Source: an uncultured Oscillospiraceae bacterium (GTDB taxonomy: Bacteria > Bacillota > Clostridia > Oscillospirales > Oscillospiraceae). From it: DNA of 40,223 nt. Both the position numbers and the translations under genes were made by a program. The notes below the pieces were generated by a model. It was not told the origin of the DNA. It did not search any database and saw nothing but the letters and a program-made list of their open reading frames with translations. Below, in pieces: positions 19,791-28,186 of the stretch (position 1 is its first letter; every line of letters begins with the position of its first letter). The DNA is taken from assembly GCA_904420435.1 (NCBI GenBank), contig CAJFVK010000013.1, positions 1 to 40,223 on the forward strand. Direction: 5' to 3'.

Positions 19791-20789
19791 ATGGGAACCA
19801 AGGAAAGTCTGCTGGCCCTGTTTGAGGCGAAGAAAGGGGTCTATTTCTCCGGGGAGGAGCTGGCGGAGCAGCTCTCCGTCTCCCGGACCGCCGTGTGGAA
19901 GGCGGTGAACGCCCTGCGCGGCGAGGGGTATGAGATCGACGCGGTCCAGAACCGGGGGTACTGCCTCTCCCCCAGCACGGATATCCTGTCCGCCCAGGGA
20001 ATTCAAAAATATCTGGGCGCGCGCTGCGGACAGATCGCTCTGACGGTGCTGCCCACCGCCGGTTCCACCAACGCCCTGGTCCGGGACCTGGCGGGGCAGG
20101 GCGCGCCGGAGGGCACCGCCGTCCTGGCCAACCAGCAGACCAGCGGCAAAGGCCGGGTGGGCCGCAGCTTTTTCTCCCCCGCCGACACGGGGCTCTATCT
20201 GAGCCTGCTGCTCCGGCCCAGCGGGTGGAGCCCCCAGCAGGCGGCCCGGCTGACCACCATGGCCGCCGTGGCGGTCTGCGAGGCCATCGAGTCCGTGGCC
20301 GGCCGGCCGGCGGGGATCAAGTGGGTCAACGACATCTTCATGGACGGGAAGAAGGTCTGCGGCATCCTCACCGAGGCCTCCTTCGGCCTGGAGGACGGGC
20401 TGCTGGAGTACGCCGTCCTGGGGGTAGGGATCAACGTCTATCCCCCCAAGGGCGGATTCCCCCAGGAGCTCTCCTCCACCGCCGGCGCGGTCCTTCCCGG
20501 CCCGGTGAGCGACGGGAAAAACCGCCTGGCCGGGGCCTTTCTCAACCGCCTGATGGACTACTATACTGGTGATATGGACCGCTACACCGACCAGTACCGG
20601 CAGCGGAGCCTGGTCGCCGGGCGGGACGTCCTGATCCTTTCCCCCAAGGGCCAGGTCCGGGCCAGGGCCCTGGACGTGGACCGGGAGTGCCGCCTGGTGG
20701 TCCGGTATGAGGACGGGCGGGAGGACCGCCTCTCCTCCGGGGAGATCAGCGTGCGCTTCTCCGCCCCGGAGCCGCCAACGGACCGCTGA
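19791..20789 (+). CDS. birA: Bifunctional biotin ligase / repressor
   Basis: 332 aa. Activates biotin as biotinyl-AMP and attaches it to carrier proteins; the N-terminal winged helix (about 1-60, VSRTAVWKAVNALRGEGY) allows repression of biotin genes. Catalytic features: GKGRVG (119-124), KWVNDIF with the ligase lysine (K177) and CGILTE, and a small C-terminal SH3-like domain. Starts at ATG behind AAAAGGAGG; upstream in-frame codons overlap the promoter. Single-gene unit, divergent from the sirtuin gene. A second copy elsewhere in the genome would be expected if this one is truly mobile cargo. Confidence 0.94.
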   Translation: MGTKESLLALFEAKKGVYFSGEELAEQLSVSRTAVWKAVNALRGEGYEIDAVQNRGYCLSPSTDILSAQGIQKYLGARCGQIALTVLPTAGSTNALVRDLAGQGAPEGTAVLANQQTSGKGRVGRSFFSPADTGLYLSLLLRPSGWSPQQAARLTTMAAVAVCEAIESVAGRPAGIKWVNDIFMDGKKVCGILTEASFGLEDGLLEYAVLGVGINVYPPKGGFPQELSSTAGAVLPGPVSDGKNRLAGAFLNRLMDYYTGDMDRYTDQYRQRSLVAGRDVLILSPKGQVRARALDVDRECRLVVRYEDGREDRLSSGEISVRFSAPEPPTDR

Positions 20790-20844
20790 GGGCTCCGGGG
20801 CGCGGCAAGCAGGCCCCGCTCCGTATCCAACGTTCAAATGGCAA

Positions 20845-20883
20845 AAGCCTGCGCGCTGGCCCTCCGGCTCAGCGCGCAGGCTT
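20845..20883. terminator. Bidirectional terminator between birA and the DUF3592-like gene
   Basis: 14-bp stem (20845-20858 with 20870-20883), 11-nt loop, followed by ATTTTG on the plus strand and TTTTGCC on the minus strand. It serves two convergent genes. Confidence 0.8.
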
Positions 20884-20900
20884 ATTTTGACAGGGCGTTC

Positions 20901-21845
20901 CTAGGGCAGCAGGGCCCGCGCCAGGCCGATGCCGCCATAGATCAGCAGGGCGGCGGCGCTGCCGCCCATGGAAGCCGTCAGCAGGACAAAGAAGCCAAAG
21001 GGAATGAGGGAGAAGGGCGCGGCCAGCAGGTCCAGCCGGTCGGGCCGCAGATAGAGCTTCCCCGTGTTCCGGTCCCTGTACAGCGTATAGCTGCCGCCCC
21101 TCTGAAATCTGCTCCGCCGGATGGGATAGGGCGGGTGCCATTCCGCCGCGCCCTCCGGCCCGGCATAGGAGAACAGGGGATAGTAGACCGTCGTGTCCTC
21201 CCCCTCCACTCTGCGGATCAGCCCCTCGCACCTGGCGTCCACCGGCTCCAGCCGCCCCATGGCATACCGGACCACCCAGCCCGCCGGGCCGGCCATCGGG
21301 CGGATCGCCGCAGGGAGCAGGCCCCAGATGCAGGCCGCCGTACAGAGCGCAAGCACGGCGCCGATCAGGACCAGCGCCGCGCCGCCCACCCCGTTGGGCG
21401 ACTCCATTCGGAAGTCTGACAGGTCCGCCAGGATCCCCCTGCCGTCCAGCAGGAGCGCCGCTGCGGCCAGGAAGCAGAGCCCCGCCAGAGCCGCCAGCAG
21501 GCGCCAGTGGGAGCGGGCCTCCCGGGCGGGGATCCAGTTCCCGCTCTCCCGGTCCAGCAGGACCATAACCGTTCCCCCCTCGGCGGGGGCCCCTATCATC
21601 CCCTTGCGCTCCAAGGTCCCCCGAACCGTCCGCTCCCCGTCGGAGAAGCGGAGCGCGGCTTCCGCGAAGGACCGGCCGTCATCGATGATCCCGCCCTTTT
21701 CCCAGGCCTTCCGGTAGCTCACCCGCTCCACCCGGGCCCTGCGCTTTACCGCGTCGGCCCATTTCCGGGCCGCCCAGCGGCTGCGGGCCGATGCATAGAG
21801 CAGCAGGCCGCCCAGAAGAAAGCAGATCGAAATTGCCAGCTGCAT
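20901..21845 (-). CDS. DUF3592-like membrane protein
   Basis: 314 aa from the ATG 21843-21845 (ribosome-binding site AAGGGGG). Predicted membrane segments at about 4-19, 115-134, 153-178 and a hydrophobic C-terminal pair at 272-312. Soluble beta-rich segments of about 75 residues lie between them (35-110 and 195-270); both look like DUF3592 repeats (RGTLERKGMIG.P.EG..V.VLLD; YYPLFSYAGPEG...YPIRRSRFQRGG). Function unknown. A TATAAT stands upstream but I see no good -35. The family call is tentative. Confidence 0.68.
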   Translation of the reverse strand: MQLAISICFLLGGLLLYASARSRWAARKWADAVKRRARVERVSYRKAWEKGGIIDDGRSFAEAALRFSDGERTVRGTLERKGMIGAPAEGGTVMVLLDRESGNWIPAREARSHWRLLAALAGLCFLAAAALLLDGRGILADLSDFRMESPNGVGGAALVLIGAVLALCTAACIWGLLPAAIRPMAGPAGWVVRYAMGRLEPVDARCEGLIRRVEGEDTTVYYPLFSYAGPEGAAEWHPPYPIRRSRFQRGGSYTLYRDRNTGKLYLRPDRLDLLAAPFSLIPFGFFVLLTASMGGSAAALLIYGGIGLARALLP

Positions 21846-21989
21846 GGAATCCCCCTTTCCAGCGTCAGCGCTTCCTATGGTTTTCCATATTTTATTATAC
21901 CGCCCCGCCTCCCCTCCGGCCACGCATTTGCTGTGAGATCCGTGTAAAATCCCGGAAAACTCCCGATGGATCGATTTCCAGCAGCGAAA

Positions 21990-22025
21990 GGCCCGGAGGC
22001 TGGAATGGCTTCCAGCCTCCGGGCC
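21990..22025 (-). terminator. Terminator of the transporter operon
   Basis: A perfect 16-bp stem (21990-22005 with 22010-22025), loop TGGC, 52 bp past the transporter stop on the minus strand, followed by CTTTCG; the plus side has CTTCTTTTC. Confidence 0.7.
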
Positions 22026-22077
22026 GCTTCTTTTCTTCGCTTGTCAGAGGTGATCTGCACCTCTCTCGAGCGCTGCC

Positions 22078-23514
22078 TCAGCCGATCAGGCCCATCATCT
22101 GCCAGATGGGGACGCTGATCAGCAGGGCGGCCAGGTTGACCGCCATGAAGATGTACGACATCTTGGACAGCTTGGAGAACTCCACGTTGTGGTCGCCGTC
22201 AAAGGCGGCAAAGCCCTGCATGGCGAAGGTGTTCTGATAGAGCACGTTCCAGGTGGCGCTGGCGGCCAGGATCGTAAAGGCCGGCACCCAGGGGCTGATC
22301 CCCGCGGCAACACAGATGGGGGTCAGGATGGGCATGAACACCGGGAGAATCGCCATCTGGCTGGTGTAGACATAGCGGATCACATACATGAGCACCGCGA
22401 TGAAGATCACCAGCAGGTAGGGGTTGCTGGACACGGAGGAGACGATCCCCGTCACGTGGTTGGCGATAAAGGCGTTGATGCCCACCTCGGAGAACACGGT
22501 GCCAAGGCCCATCAGCGCGCCGATCATCAGCAGCATATCCCACACCACGCCGCCGGTGAAGTCCTTGGTGGTCATGGCGCCGCTGAGCAGCAGCGCGGCC
22601 ACGGCCCCGATGGCCACAATGGCGCCGGAGATGCCGTGGTAGTTCTCCGTGACCCACAAAACCACGCAGACGATCAGGATCACCAGGCACTTCTTCTCTG
22701 TGGTGGACATGGGCCCCAGCGCCTTGAGCTGGTCGGAGATGTAGGCCTTGTCCATCTCGGCCGCCTCCTCCTTGCTGGGGGCGTACAGCCGGCCGATCAA
22801 AAACCACATGGCCACAAAGACGATCACCAGCCAGGGAAGGGCCGCCAGGAGCCAGTTGAGCCAGCCCATGGAGGCCTGGGTTTCCGCGGGCAGAAGGCCC
22901 AGGGCGTAGTAGCAGAAGAAGTTGGAGTTGACAAAGGCGTAGGAGAACAGGGTGACGCCGGCGAAGGCCGCCAGCCACAGCCCGTGCATGCCCTTGCTCT
23001 TGGGCTTGTAGCCCATGGTGTCCGCCACGCCCTTGGCCATGGGCATAATCATGGCCGTCTTGGCGGTGACGGAGGGGACGATGGGGGTGATGACCAGCCC
23101 GGCGATCTGGAGGGCGGAAGCCTGGCCCCGGAAGGTGGGCGGGAAGAGCTTCATGATGCCAAAGGCGAAGCGCTTCATCAGGCCGGACTTGGACAGGGCC
23201 GCGGCGAGGCCCATGGCCCCCAGCATGAACCACCAGGTGGTATTGATGTACCCGGAGAAGGCGCTCTCAAAGGAGGCGGCGCCGGTGGTGACAAAGAGCA
23301 CCAGGATCACCAGCGAGGTGAAGAACATGGGCAGGCAGTTGGTAATCCAGCAGACCACCGCCCCTACGAAGATTCCCAGAACGATCAGCGCGTTCCGGGA
23401 GAGCTCCTCCGTGGCGGGGACCGCCAGGGCGACAACCAGGCCCAAAACCACCGCGATGGCAATACAGATCAGCTGTTTTTTGGTATACAGCGGCTTTTTC
23501 TCCTGTTCCGCCAT
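22078..23514 (-). CDS. DASS/SLC13-family anion (dicarboxylate-type) transporter
   Basis: 478 aa polytopic membrane protein with about 12 hydrophobic segments. Features of divalent anion:Na+ symporters: the paired helix-hairpin regions TPIVPSVTAKTAMIMPMAKG and PILTPICVAAGISPW..ATWNVLYQNT, and the mid-protein LWVTENYHGI...GAVAALLLSG, WDMLLMIGALMGLG. It likely imports a di- or tricarboxylate. It starts 2 bp after the stop of the FAD oxidoreductase gene, with GAGGAGG inside that gene, so the two are one operon. The cytosolic oxidoreductase may act on the imported acid (inference). Confidence 0.88.
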   Translation of the reverse strand: MAEQEKKPLYTKKQLICIAIAVVLGLVVALAVPATEELSRNALIVLGIFVGAVVCWITNCLPMFFTSLVILVLFVTTGAASFESAFSGYINTTWWFMLGAMGLAAALSKSGLMKRFAFGIMKLFPPTFRGQASALQIAGLVITPIVPSVTAKTAMIMPMAKGVADTMGYKPKSKGMHGLWLAAFAGVTLFSYAFVNSNFFCYYALGLLPAETQASMGWLNWLLAALPWLVIVFVAMWFLIGRLYAPSKEEAAEMDKAYISDQLKALGPMSTTEKKCLVILIVCVVLWVTENYHGISGAIVAIGAVAALLLSGAMTTKDFTGGVVWDMLLMIGALMGLGTVFSEVGINAFIANHVTGIVSSVSSNPYLLVIFIAVLMYVIRYVYTSQMAILPVFMPILTPICVAAGISPWVPAFTILAASATWNVLYQNTFAMQGFAAFDGDHNVEFSKLSKMSYIFMAVNLAALLISVPIWQMMGLIG

Positions 23515-23516
23515 GG

Positions 23517-24863
23517 TTACGCCTCCTCTGCCAGTTTGTCGTGGGGATCGTCATAGGACAGCGCGTCGGCGAAGATCAGGGGGCTGCCCGCCTTCTTGGG
23601 GTTGTCGTATTTGAGCTTATTGACGTTCCCTTTCATCTCCGGGGACATGTGGATCTGGATGCCGTTCCCCTCCAGGGTCTTCTGCAGCTTCGCCACATCC
23701 AGGGCCTGGGCGGTGGTCCCCTCATCCAGCAGCTGGGCGGCGGCCACGCCGGCCACCTCCCCGGTGAAGACGCAGGCGGGGATCAGGCGCATCATCTCCC
23801 AGCCCTTGTCGTCGCTGACGGCCACGATCCGGCCGGCGGCAAAGACGTTCTCCAGCTTCCGGTCCACAATGCCGCCATAGGGGTACTCGTATACCGGCGC
23901 GGGGTTGGCAAGGCCCCAGCAGACAATGCCCACAGAGTTGCCGTTGGCCTTGTCCGCATCCGTTTCATAGGCCAGGGACTCCATGCCCACAATGTGCCGG
24001 GAGGTCCGGAACTGGGGCATGGTGGGCAGGGTGAGCATGGCGTAGTCCGGGCGCTGGTTCTTCTTCAGGTAGGCCAGGCCCAGCTTGCGGCTGGTCTTCA
24101 GGTAGCCATTGACGCCCTCGATGGTGGTTCCGCGGAACTGGGGCACCGGGGCGTTCTCGTTGTTCATGTCCGGGCGGAGCCCCAGCCAGCGCAGGCGCAG
24201 GCAGTGCAGCACGTCGCCGTACTCCATGCCCTCCTTCATCTGGGAGAACTCCAGCTCATAGGTCCAGTGGGAGCAGATGCTGTCCTTGCTGACGGTTTCC
24301 GCTCCGGCCCGGGCCATCAGGTCCGCGTCGCCGGAGGCGTCCACAAAGGCCTTGCCCATAATGGCCACGGGCCCCTGCTTGGACTCACAGATAACGCCTG
24401 TCACCCGGTTGCCCTCCAGGATCGGCTCGGAGAAGACCACATCGAAGATGGTTTCGATCTTCTCCTCCTCGCACAGCTCGTCAAAGGCGAACACCGCCGC
24501 CGGGATATTGAAGTGGGTCTGGTAGCGGTCGGTGGGCTGTTCCACCCGGTCGATCCCTCTCCCCCAGCAGTCCTCCAGATTGTTGTAGCCGTACTTGATG
24601 GTGGTGTAGAGCAACTCCTCCGCCAGGCCCTTGAACACCTTGTTGCCCGCGCCGTCGTCCAGGGGAAGATAGATGCAGACATGCCCCAGGGTGGCCAGGC
24701 CGCCCAGGGCCGCGTTTTTCTCCAGCAGGACAACCTTCTTTCCCTTCCGGGCGGCGGCCACCGCGGCGGCGATTCCGGCGACGCCGCCGCCCACCACCAC
24801 GACATCCGCCTCCCGGTATACGGGGACCTCCTTGGCGGGAACCGGTACTTTTGCAGTTGACAT
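23517..24863 (-). CDS. FAD-dependent oxidoreductase (FAD_oxidored family)
   Basis: 448 aa. N-terminal dinucleotide-binding fold VVVVGGGVAGIAAAVAAARK (21-40) with the acidic end of strand 2 at LLEKN, GGLATLGHV after it, DASGDADLMARAG in the middle and the C-terminal FAD motif NVFAAGRIVAVSD...AC.FTGEVAG. There is no signal peptide or haem or flavin-binding extension, so it is a soluble flavoprotein. It leads an operon with the anion transporter and is divergent from a LysR regulator, suggesting inducible use of an organic acid. Substrate unknown; fumarate-reductase-like or tricarballylate-dehydrogenase-like chemistry is possible but not shown. Confidence 0.87.
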   Translation of the reverse strand: MSTAKVPVPAKEVPVYREADVVVVGGGVAGIAAAVAAARKGKKVVLLEKNAALGGLATLGHVCIYLPLDDGAGNKVFKGLAEELLYTTIKYGYNNLEDCWGRGIDRVEQPTDRYQTHFNIPAAVFAFDELCEEEKIETIFDVVFSEPILEGNRVTGVICESKQGPVAIMGKAFVDASGDADLMARAGAETVSKDSICSHWTYELEFSQMKEGMEYGDVLHCLRLRWLGLRPDMNNENAPVPQFRGTTIEGVNGYLKTSRKLGLAYLKKNQRPDYAMLTLPTMPQFRTSRHIVGMESLAYETDADKANGNSVGIVCWGLANPAPVYEYPYGGIVDRKLENVFAAGRIVAVSDDKGWEMMRLIPACVFTGEVAGVAAAQLLDEGTTAQALDVAKLQKTLEGNGIQIHMSPEMKGNVNKLKYDNPKKAGSPLIFADALSYDDPHDKLAEEA

Positions 24864-24916
24864 GTGTTTTCCTCCCCAACGATAAATTCGCCCGAGGTCT
24901 TGGCATAAGCACCAAA

Positions 24917-24950
24917 AACGATTTACAAATGAATCATTTTATGGTATAAA
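24917..24950 (+). promoter_or_regulatory. lysR promoter overlapping a palindromic LysR-type box
   Basis: TTTACA (24922-24927) and TATAAA (24945-24950), 17 bp apart, drive the LysR gene. Across the -35 lies an imperfect palindrome, GATT-8 nt-AATC inside a 22-bp dyad (about 24917-24938), in the divergent intergenic region. It would fit LysR-type binding with autoregulation and control of the opposite operon. No clear promoter could be assigned to the opposite operon. Confidence 0.55.
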
Positions 24951-25087
24951 AACCTCAAGGTGTACTTCCAGTATAGCATGACTTCGGACAGTCCTATCAT
25001 TCTTGCGGAGAATGACGGCATCCCATTTTGTTATGGCGGCGGTGCGCTACTGTCCCCTGAATCCTGCCGGAACCATGAGGTGATGAA

Positions 25088-25957
25088 ATGGATCTGCAGC
25101 AGATCAAATACTTTTTGCTGGTGATGAAGTGCAGCAGCTTTACAGAGGCGGCCAGACAGGCCTATACCACCCAGCCCAACATCTCAAAAAACATCTCCAG
25201 CCTGGAGCAACGGCTGGGCTGCCGGCTGTTCACCAGGACCCGCAGCGGCGTGGAGCCCACCCGGGAGGCCATCCTGCTGGAAAAGAAATTGTCGGTCCTG
25301 CTGCTGCAGTTCGACAGCGTCCTCTCCTCTTTGGAAAGCCGGGAGGCGCCCTACGAGTACCTGCAGGTGGGCTTCTGCGAGAACATGTCCCTGACCTCTG
25401 TCGCCCCGGACTTCTTCCAGTTTTTCCGGGAAATTGAGAGCCTCAATGACATCCGGTTCGTGCTTCACTGCCTCCCGCCCAAGCAGCTGACCTCGGATAT
25501 CATCAGCGGGAAGCTGGACCTGGCCTTTCTCTACTCCACCTATCCCATTGCGGAGCCGGAGATCTCTGTGCTACCGCTGACCCGCTTCAAGCCCAGGATC
25601 TACTACTCGGACAAGCACGAGCTGGCCCGGGAGGAGCACGTGACGGTGGAGTCCTTCCGGTCCTCCCGCTTTGTGAAGGTCCGGGGGAACGGCTACAACC
25701 CCCTGGCCGACCTCCCCTACGCCCCCTCGGATGTGGTTCTGGTGGACTCCCTGAGCGATATCAACCTGTATGTGGAAACCGGCACCTGCGTGACCGTGCT
25801 GGGCCCCAGCCAGAACATCGCCGACCGGCAGGGCATCCACTATCTGGAGATCGCCACCTCCCCCCGGGACGTGGGGGCGGACGCCGTGTGGCGGAAGGGG
25901 AACGAGAACCCCGCCCTGATCCGGACGCTGCCCTACCTCCTGAAGCGGACCGGCTGA
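25088..25957 (+). CDS. LysR-family transcriptional regulator
   Basis: 289 aa, start ATG behind ATGAGGTGATGA. N-terminal winged helix-turn-helix (1-60: QQIKYFLLVMKCSSFTEAAR, QPNISKNISSLEQRLG), linker helix, then the effector domain of the periplasmic-binding fold (about 90-289). It is divergent from the FAD oxidoreductase/transporter operon, the classical LysR layout, so it probably activates that operon in response to the imported acid. Confidence 0.9.
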   Translation: MDLQQIKYFLLVMKCSSFTEAARQAYTTQPNISKNISSLEQRLGCRLFTRTRSGVEPTREAILLEKKLSVLLLQFDSVLSSLESREAPYEYLQVGFCENMSLTSVAPDFFQFFREIESLNDIRFVLHCLPPKQLTSDIISGKLDLAFLYSTYPIAEPEISVLPLTRFKPRIYYSDKHELAREEHVTVESFRSSRFVKVRGNGYNPLADLPYAPSDVVLVDSLSDINLYVETGTCVTVLGPSQNIADRQGIHYLEIATSPRDVGADAVWRKGNENPALIRTLPYLLKRTG

Positions 25958-26034
25958 GGCCGCTGCGCTTATGGGAGCGCCTCCTGCGGGGGAACGGATA
26001 TGCAGCAAACATCAGCAGGAAGGAGAACTGTGGC

Positions 26035-26637
26035 ATGAATCAGATCATTACCATCGGCCGCGAGTTTGGAAGCGGGGGCAGGGAGCTGGGGCGCCGCCTG
26101 TCCGAGGCGCTGGGCATCGCGTACTACGACCAGGAAATCGTCTCGGAGATCGCAAAGCGCACGGAACTTTCCGAGCAGTACGTCCGCGAGGTGGAGGAAC
26201 ACCACTCCATCTTCTCATACCCGATCCACATCGGGCAAACCTTCTCCATCCAGCCCAACATCATGCTGGAGCAGCATGCGAAAATCTACGCCGAGCAGAG
26301 CCGGATCATCGAGGAGATGGCCTCCAAGTCGGACTGCGTGATCGTAGGCCGCTGCGCGGATGTGGTCCTGGCCGACTTCAAGCCCTTCCGCATCTTCGTT
26401 TACGCGGATCTGCCGAGCAAGATGGCCCGCTGCCGGGAAAAAGTCCCCGGCGAGCGGCACCTGTCGGACCGGGAGCTGCGGCAGAAGATCCTGAGCGTCG
26501 ACAAGAGCCGGGCGAAGTACTACGCCTTTCTAACCGGCCGGAACTGGGGCGACAAACTGAATTTTGACCTGTGCGTCAACACCACGCAGCTGGTCATCAA
26601 GGAGATTGTCCCGGTGCTGGCAAAACTGTTTGCGTGA
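26035..26637 (+). CDS. Cytidylate kinase-like protein, copy 1
   Basis: 200 aa from the ATG 26035-26037 behind AGGAAGGAG, 77 bp after lysR. P-loop kinase of the cytidylate-kinase-like family (not the housekeeping Cmk): GREFGSGG (8-15) as Walker A, then YYDQEIVSEIAKR, CVIVGRCADVVLADF and RIFVYADLPSKMARC, and a C-terminal Lys/Arg-rich segment DKSRAKYYAFLTGRNWGD that would be the lid. Substrate unknown; such proteins are common in gut Clostridia. A related copy lies 640 bp downstream. Confidence 0.87.
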   Translation: MNQIITIGREFGSGGRELGRRLSEALGIAYYDQEIVSEIAKRTELSEQYVREVEEHHSIFSYPIHIGQTFSIQPNIMLEQHAKIYAEQSRIIEEMASKSDCVIVGRCADVVLADFKPFRIFVYADLPSKMARCREKVPGERHLSDRELRQKILSVDKSRAKYYAFLTGRNWGDKLNFDLCVNTTQLVIKEIVPVLAKLFA

Positions 26638-26661
26638 AGGGGGCCTGCCCCCGGCTCGCCA

Positions 26662-26709
26662 GGCCAAAGCCCCGTACCGGCTGATCTTCGCCGGCACGGG
26701 GCTTTGGCC
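26662..26709 (+). terminator. Hairpin after cytidylate kinase-like copy 1
   Basis: A 14-bp perfect outer stem (26662-26675 with 26696-26709) with a small inner CCGG/CCGG stem. It lacks a T-run but sits 25 bp past the stop. Confidence 0.55.
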
Positions 26710-26810
26710 GTCTGTCCCGCCGGGAGTGCCGCCTTTATCCGGCCGGCGCGCCGCGATTTTCCCCCTCTTTTGCGGAAAACGAAAAATTTTCTCAACTGCA
26801 AAAAAGTCCC

Positions 26811-26839
26811 TTGACATCTGTTTGAAAACCGACTATAAT
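26811..26839 (+). promoter_or_regulatory. Consensus promoter of a non-coding transcript
   Basis: TTGACA (26811-26816) and TATAAT (26834-26839), both perfect, with a 17-bp spacer: the strongest promoter in the window. No start codon with a ribosome-binding site follows before the terminator at 27033-27070. Confidence 0.88.
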
Positions 26840-26844
26840 AACGC

Positions 26845-27071
26845 ACCAAGCTCAGGTCATTCCCAGCGGCGCCCCGGTTTTTCCGGAAGTTCCCCGCTCA
26901 GGCGGAGCGTCTGTCCCCATTCGGGCCTGCGGCTCGGGAGTTGCCGGCTGGAAACTCCCTATACAAAATTCAACAGATGATCATCGGAGGACGGGCCATC
27001 GCAATGGCCCCTGGTCGAACGAAGATGTCGGGTGCGCCCGGTTATTGAGAGATAACCGGGCGCATTTTTTA
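26845..27071 (+). ncRNA. Candidate structured RNA of about 226 nt
   Basis: Runs from the consensus promoter to a strong terminator without a credible ORF. Local helices seen: CCGG-TTTTT-CCGG; CGCT...AGCG; GGGAGTT...AACTCCC; GGGCCAT-CGCA-ATGGCCC; then the terminator stem. Single-stranded stretches such as CTATACAAA and CGAACGAAG lie between. It could be a stand-alone RNA or an attenuating leader of the genes starting at 27274. From memory, parts resemble the raiA (Clostridiales-1) RNA class of Firmicutes, but I could not check this. The rest of the 636-bp gap, 27072-27273, has a GC-rich hairpin near 27158 and nothing else. Confidence 0.65.
27033..27071 (+). terminator. Strong Rho-independent terminator
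   Basis: A perfect 13-bp stem, TGCGCCCGGTTAT (27033-27045) with 27052-27064, loop TGAGAG, then TTTTTT and a second T-run. It ends the candidate RNA about 200 bp before the next gene. Confidence 0.92.
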
Positions 27072-27273
27072 TCTTTTTCAGGCAAAACAGGAGCGTTTCG
27101 CCATGTGCTGTACCTTTGGTAGCCGCCGGTTCCCTGTTCGTCCCCCGCTGTTTACCGCGGGAGCGCCTCCCGCGCACTGGCAGAGCGGAGATGCGCCGCC
27201 CTGCCGCCGGCCGCCTTCCGGGGCGCTGGCGCGTGCGTGGCGGCTCTGACCGCCAGGAAAGGAGGAGCAGGAT

Positions 27274-27894
27274 ATGAACCATCTGGCCGTCACCATCAGC
27301 CGGGAATACGGCAGCGGCGGGCGCCTGATCGGAGAGCTGGTCGCCCAGCGGCTGAACGCCGCCTTCTACAACCACAATGTCATCGACCGAATCGCCCACG
27401 AGAGCGGCCAGGACCGGAGCTACATCTCCCGCTGGGAGCGGCAGATCTCCAGCCCCGGCATGTGGAACGGCTTTCTGTCCGTGCGGCGGGACGGCCTCAG
27501 CAGCCATCTGCAGAGCGAGTACTACTCCAATATGGGCCGGATGTTCACCGTCCAGAGCCGGATCATCCAGACGGCGGCAGAGGAGGGCCCCTGCGTATTC
27601 GTAGGGCGCTGCGCGGGCTATCTTCTGCGAAATCACGCCCCCGCTCTCCACGTCCTGATCCATGCCAGCCGGGACTCCCGGCTCCGGCGTGTGGAGCAGG
27701 ACTACCGCGTGGGCGGCGCGCCGCATGTGCTTGAGGCGGTGGACCGGGGCAGAAAACTCTACTATGAGGAATACACCGGTCAGGTCTGGGGCGACTGCCA
27801 CAACTACGACCTGATTCTGGACAGCGGCACGCTCGGCATAGAGGGCTGCGCCGCGCTGATCCTGAGCGCCGTGCATCAAAAGCGGAAGCGCTGA
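27274..27894 (+). CDS. Cytidylate kinase-like protein, copy 2
   Basis: 206 aa, start ATG behind AAAGGAGGAGC. Same family as copy 1: P-loop SREYGSGG (9-16), FYNHNVIDRIAHESG, VFVGRCAGYLL, HVLIHASRDSRLRRV, and a C-terminal GRKLYYEEYTGQVWGDCHNYDL matching the lid and last strand of copy 1. The copies are clearly diverged. It is the first gene of a compact plus-strand run to 29594. I see no promoter of its own, so it may depend on read-through from the RNA unit upstream or from copy 1. Confidence 0.84.
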   Translation: MNHLAVTISREYGSGGRLIGELVAQRLNAAFYNHNVIDRIAHESGQDRSYISRWERQISSPGMWNGFLSVRRDGLSSHLQSEYYSNMGRMFTVQSRIIQTAAEEGPCVFVGRCAGYLLRNHAPALHVLIHASRDSRLRRVEQDYRVGGAPHVLEAVDRGRKLYYEEYTGQVWGDCHNYDLILDSGTLGIEGCAALILSAVHQKRKR

Positions 27895-27964
27895 CTGCGC
27901 CGGGCGGACCCGTTCCGCCCAGCGGAACAAATCAAAATCATGATCGAAAGAGAGGACTTGCAAC

Positions 27965-28129
27965 ATGAGCACAGCCAATCAGATCGCGCTGCTGGAGCAG
28001 CGTCTGCACCGGCTGAGTGTCCGGGACAGGGACAACGCCGGCGTGTGCAGGAAAATCCGCCGGCAGATCCGGAATCTTCAAAAGACTCTCCCGGCCCAGG
28101 AGCAGGGCCAGGAACAGGCGTCGGAGTAG
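27965..28129 (+). CDS. Small basic protein, 54 aa, unknown
   Basis: ATG at 27965-27967, weak ribosome-binding site AGAGGAC, 70 bp after copy 2. The product is MSTANQIALLEQRL..., helical, with a basic middle (RDRDNAGVCRKIRRQIRNLQ) and a Gln/Glu-rich tail; it looks like a short coiled coil or RNA/DNA-binding helix pair. Not recognised. Supported by its position in the gene run and the length of the clean frame; no homologue known to me. Confidence 0.55.
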   Translation: MSTANQIALLEQRLHRLSVRDRDNAGVCRKIRRQIRNLQKTLPAQEQGQEQASE

Positions 28130-28186
28130 GTGCCTGTTCGCTTGATAGCCCGCCACCGGTGGCGGCGGATGAAAGGAGTGTTATCC

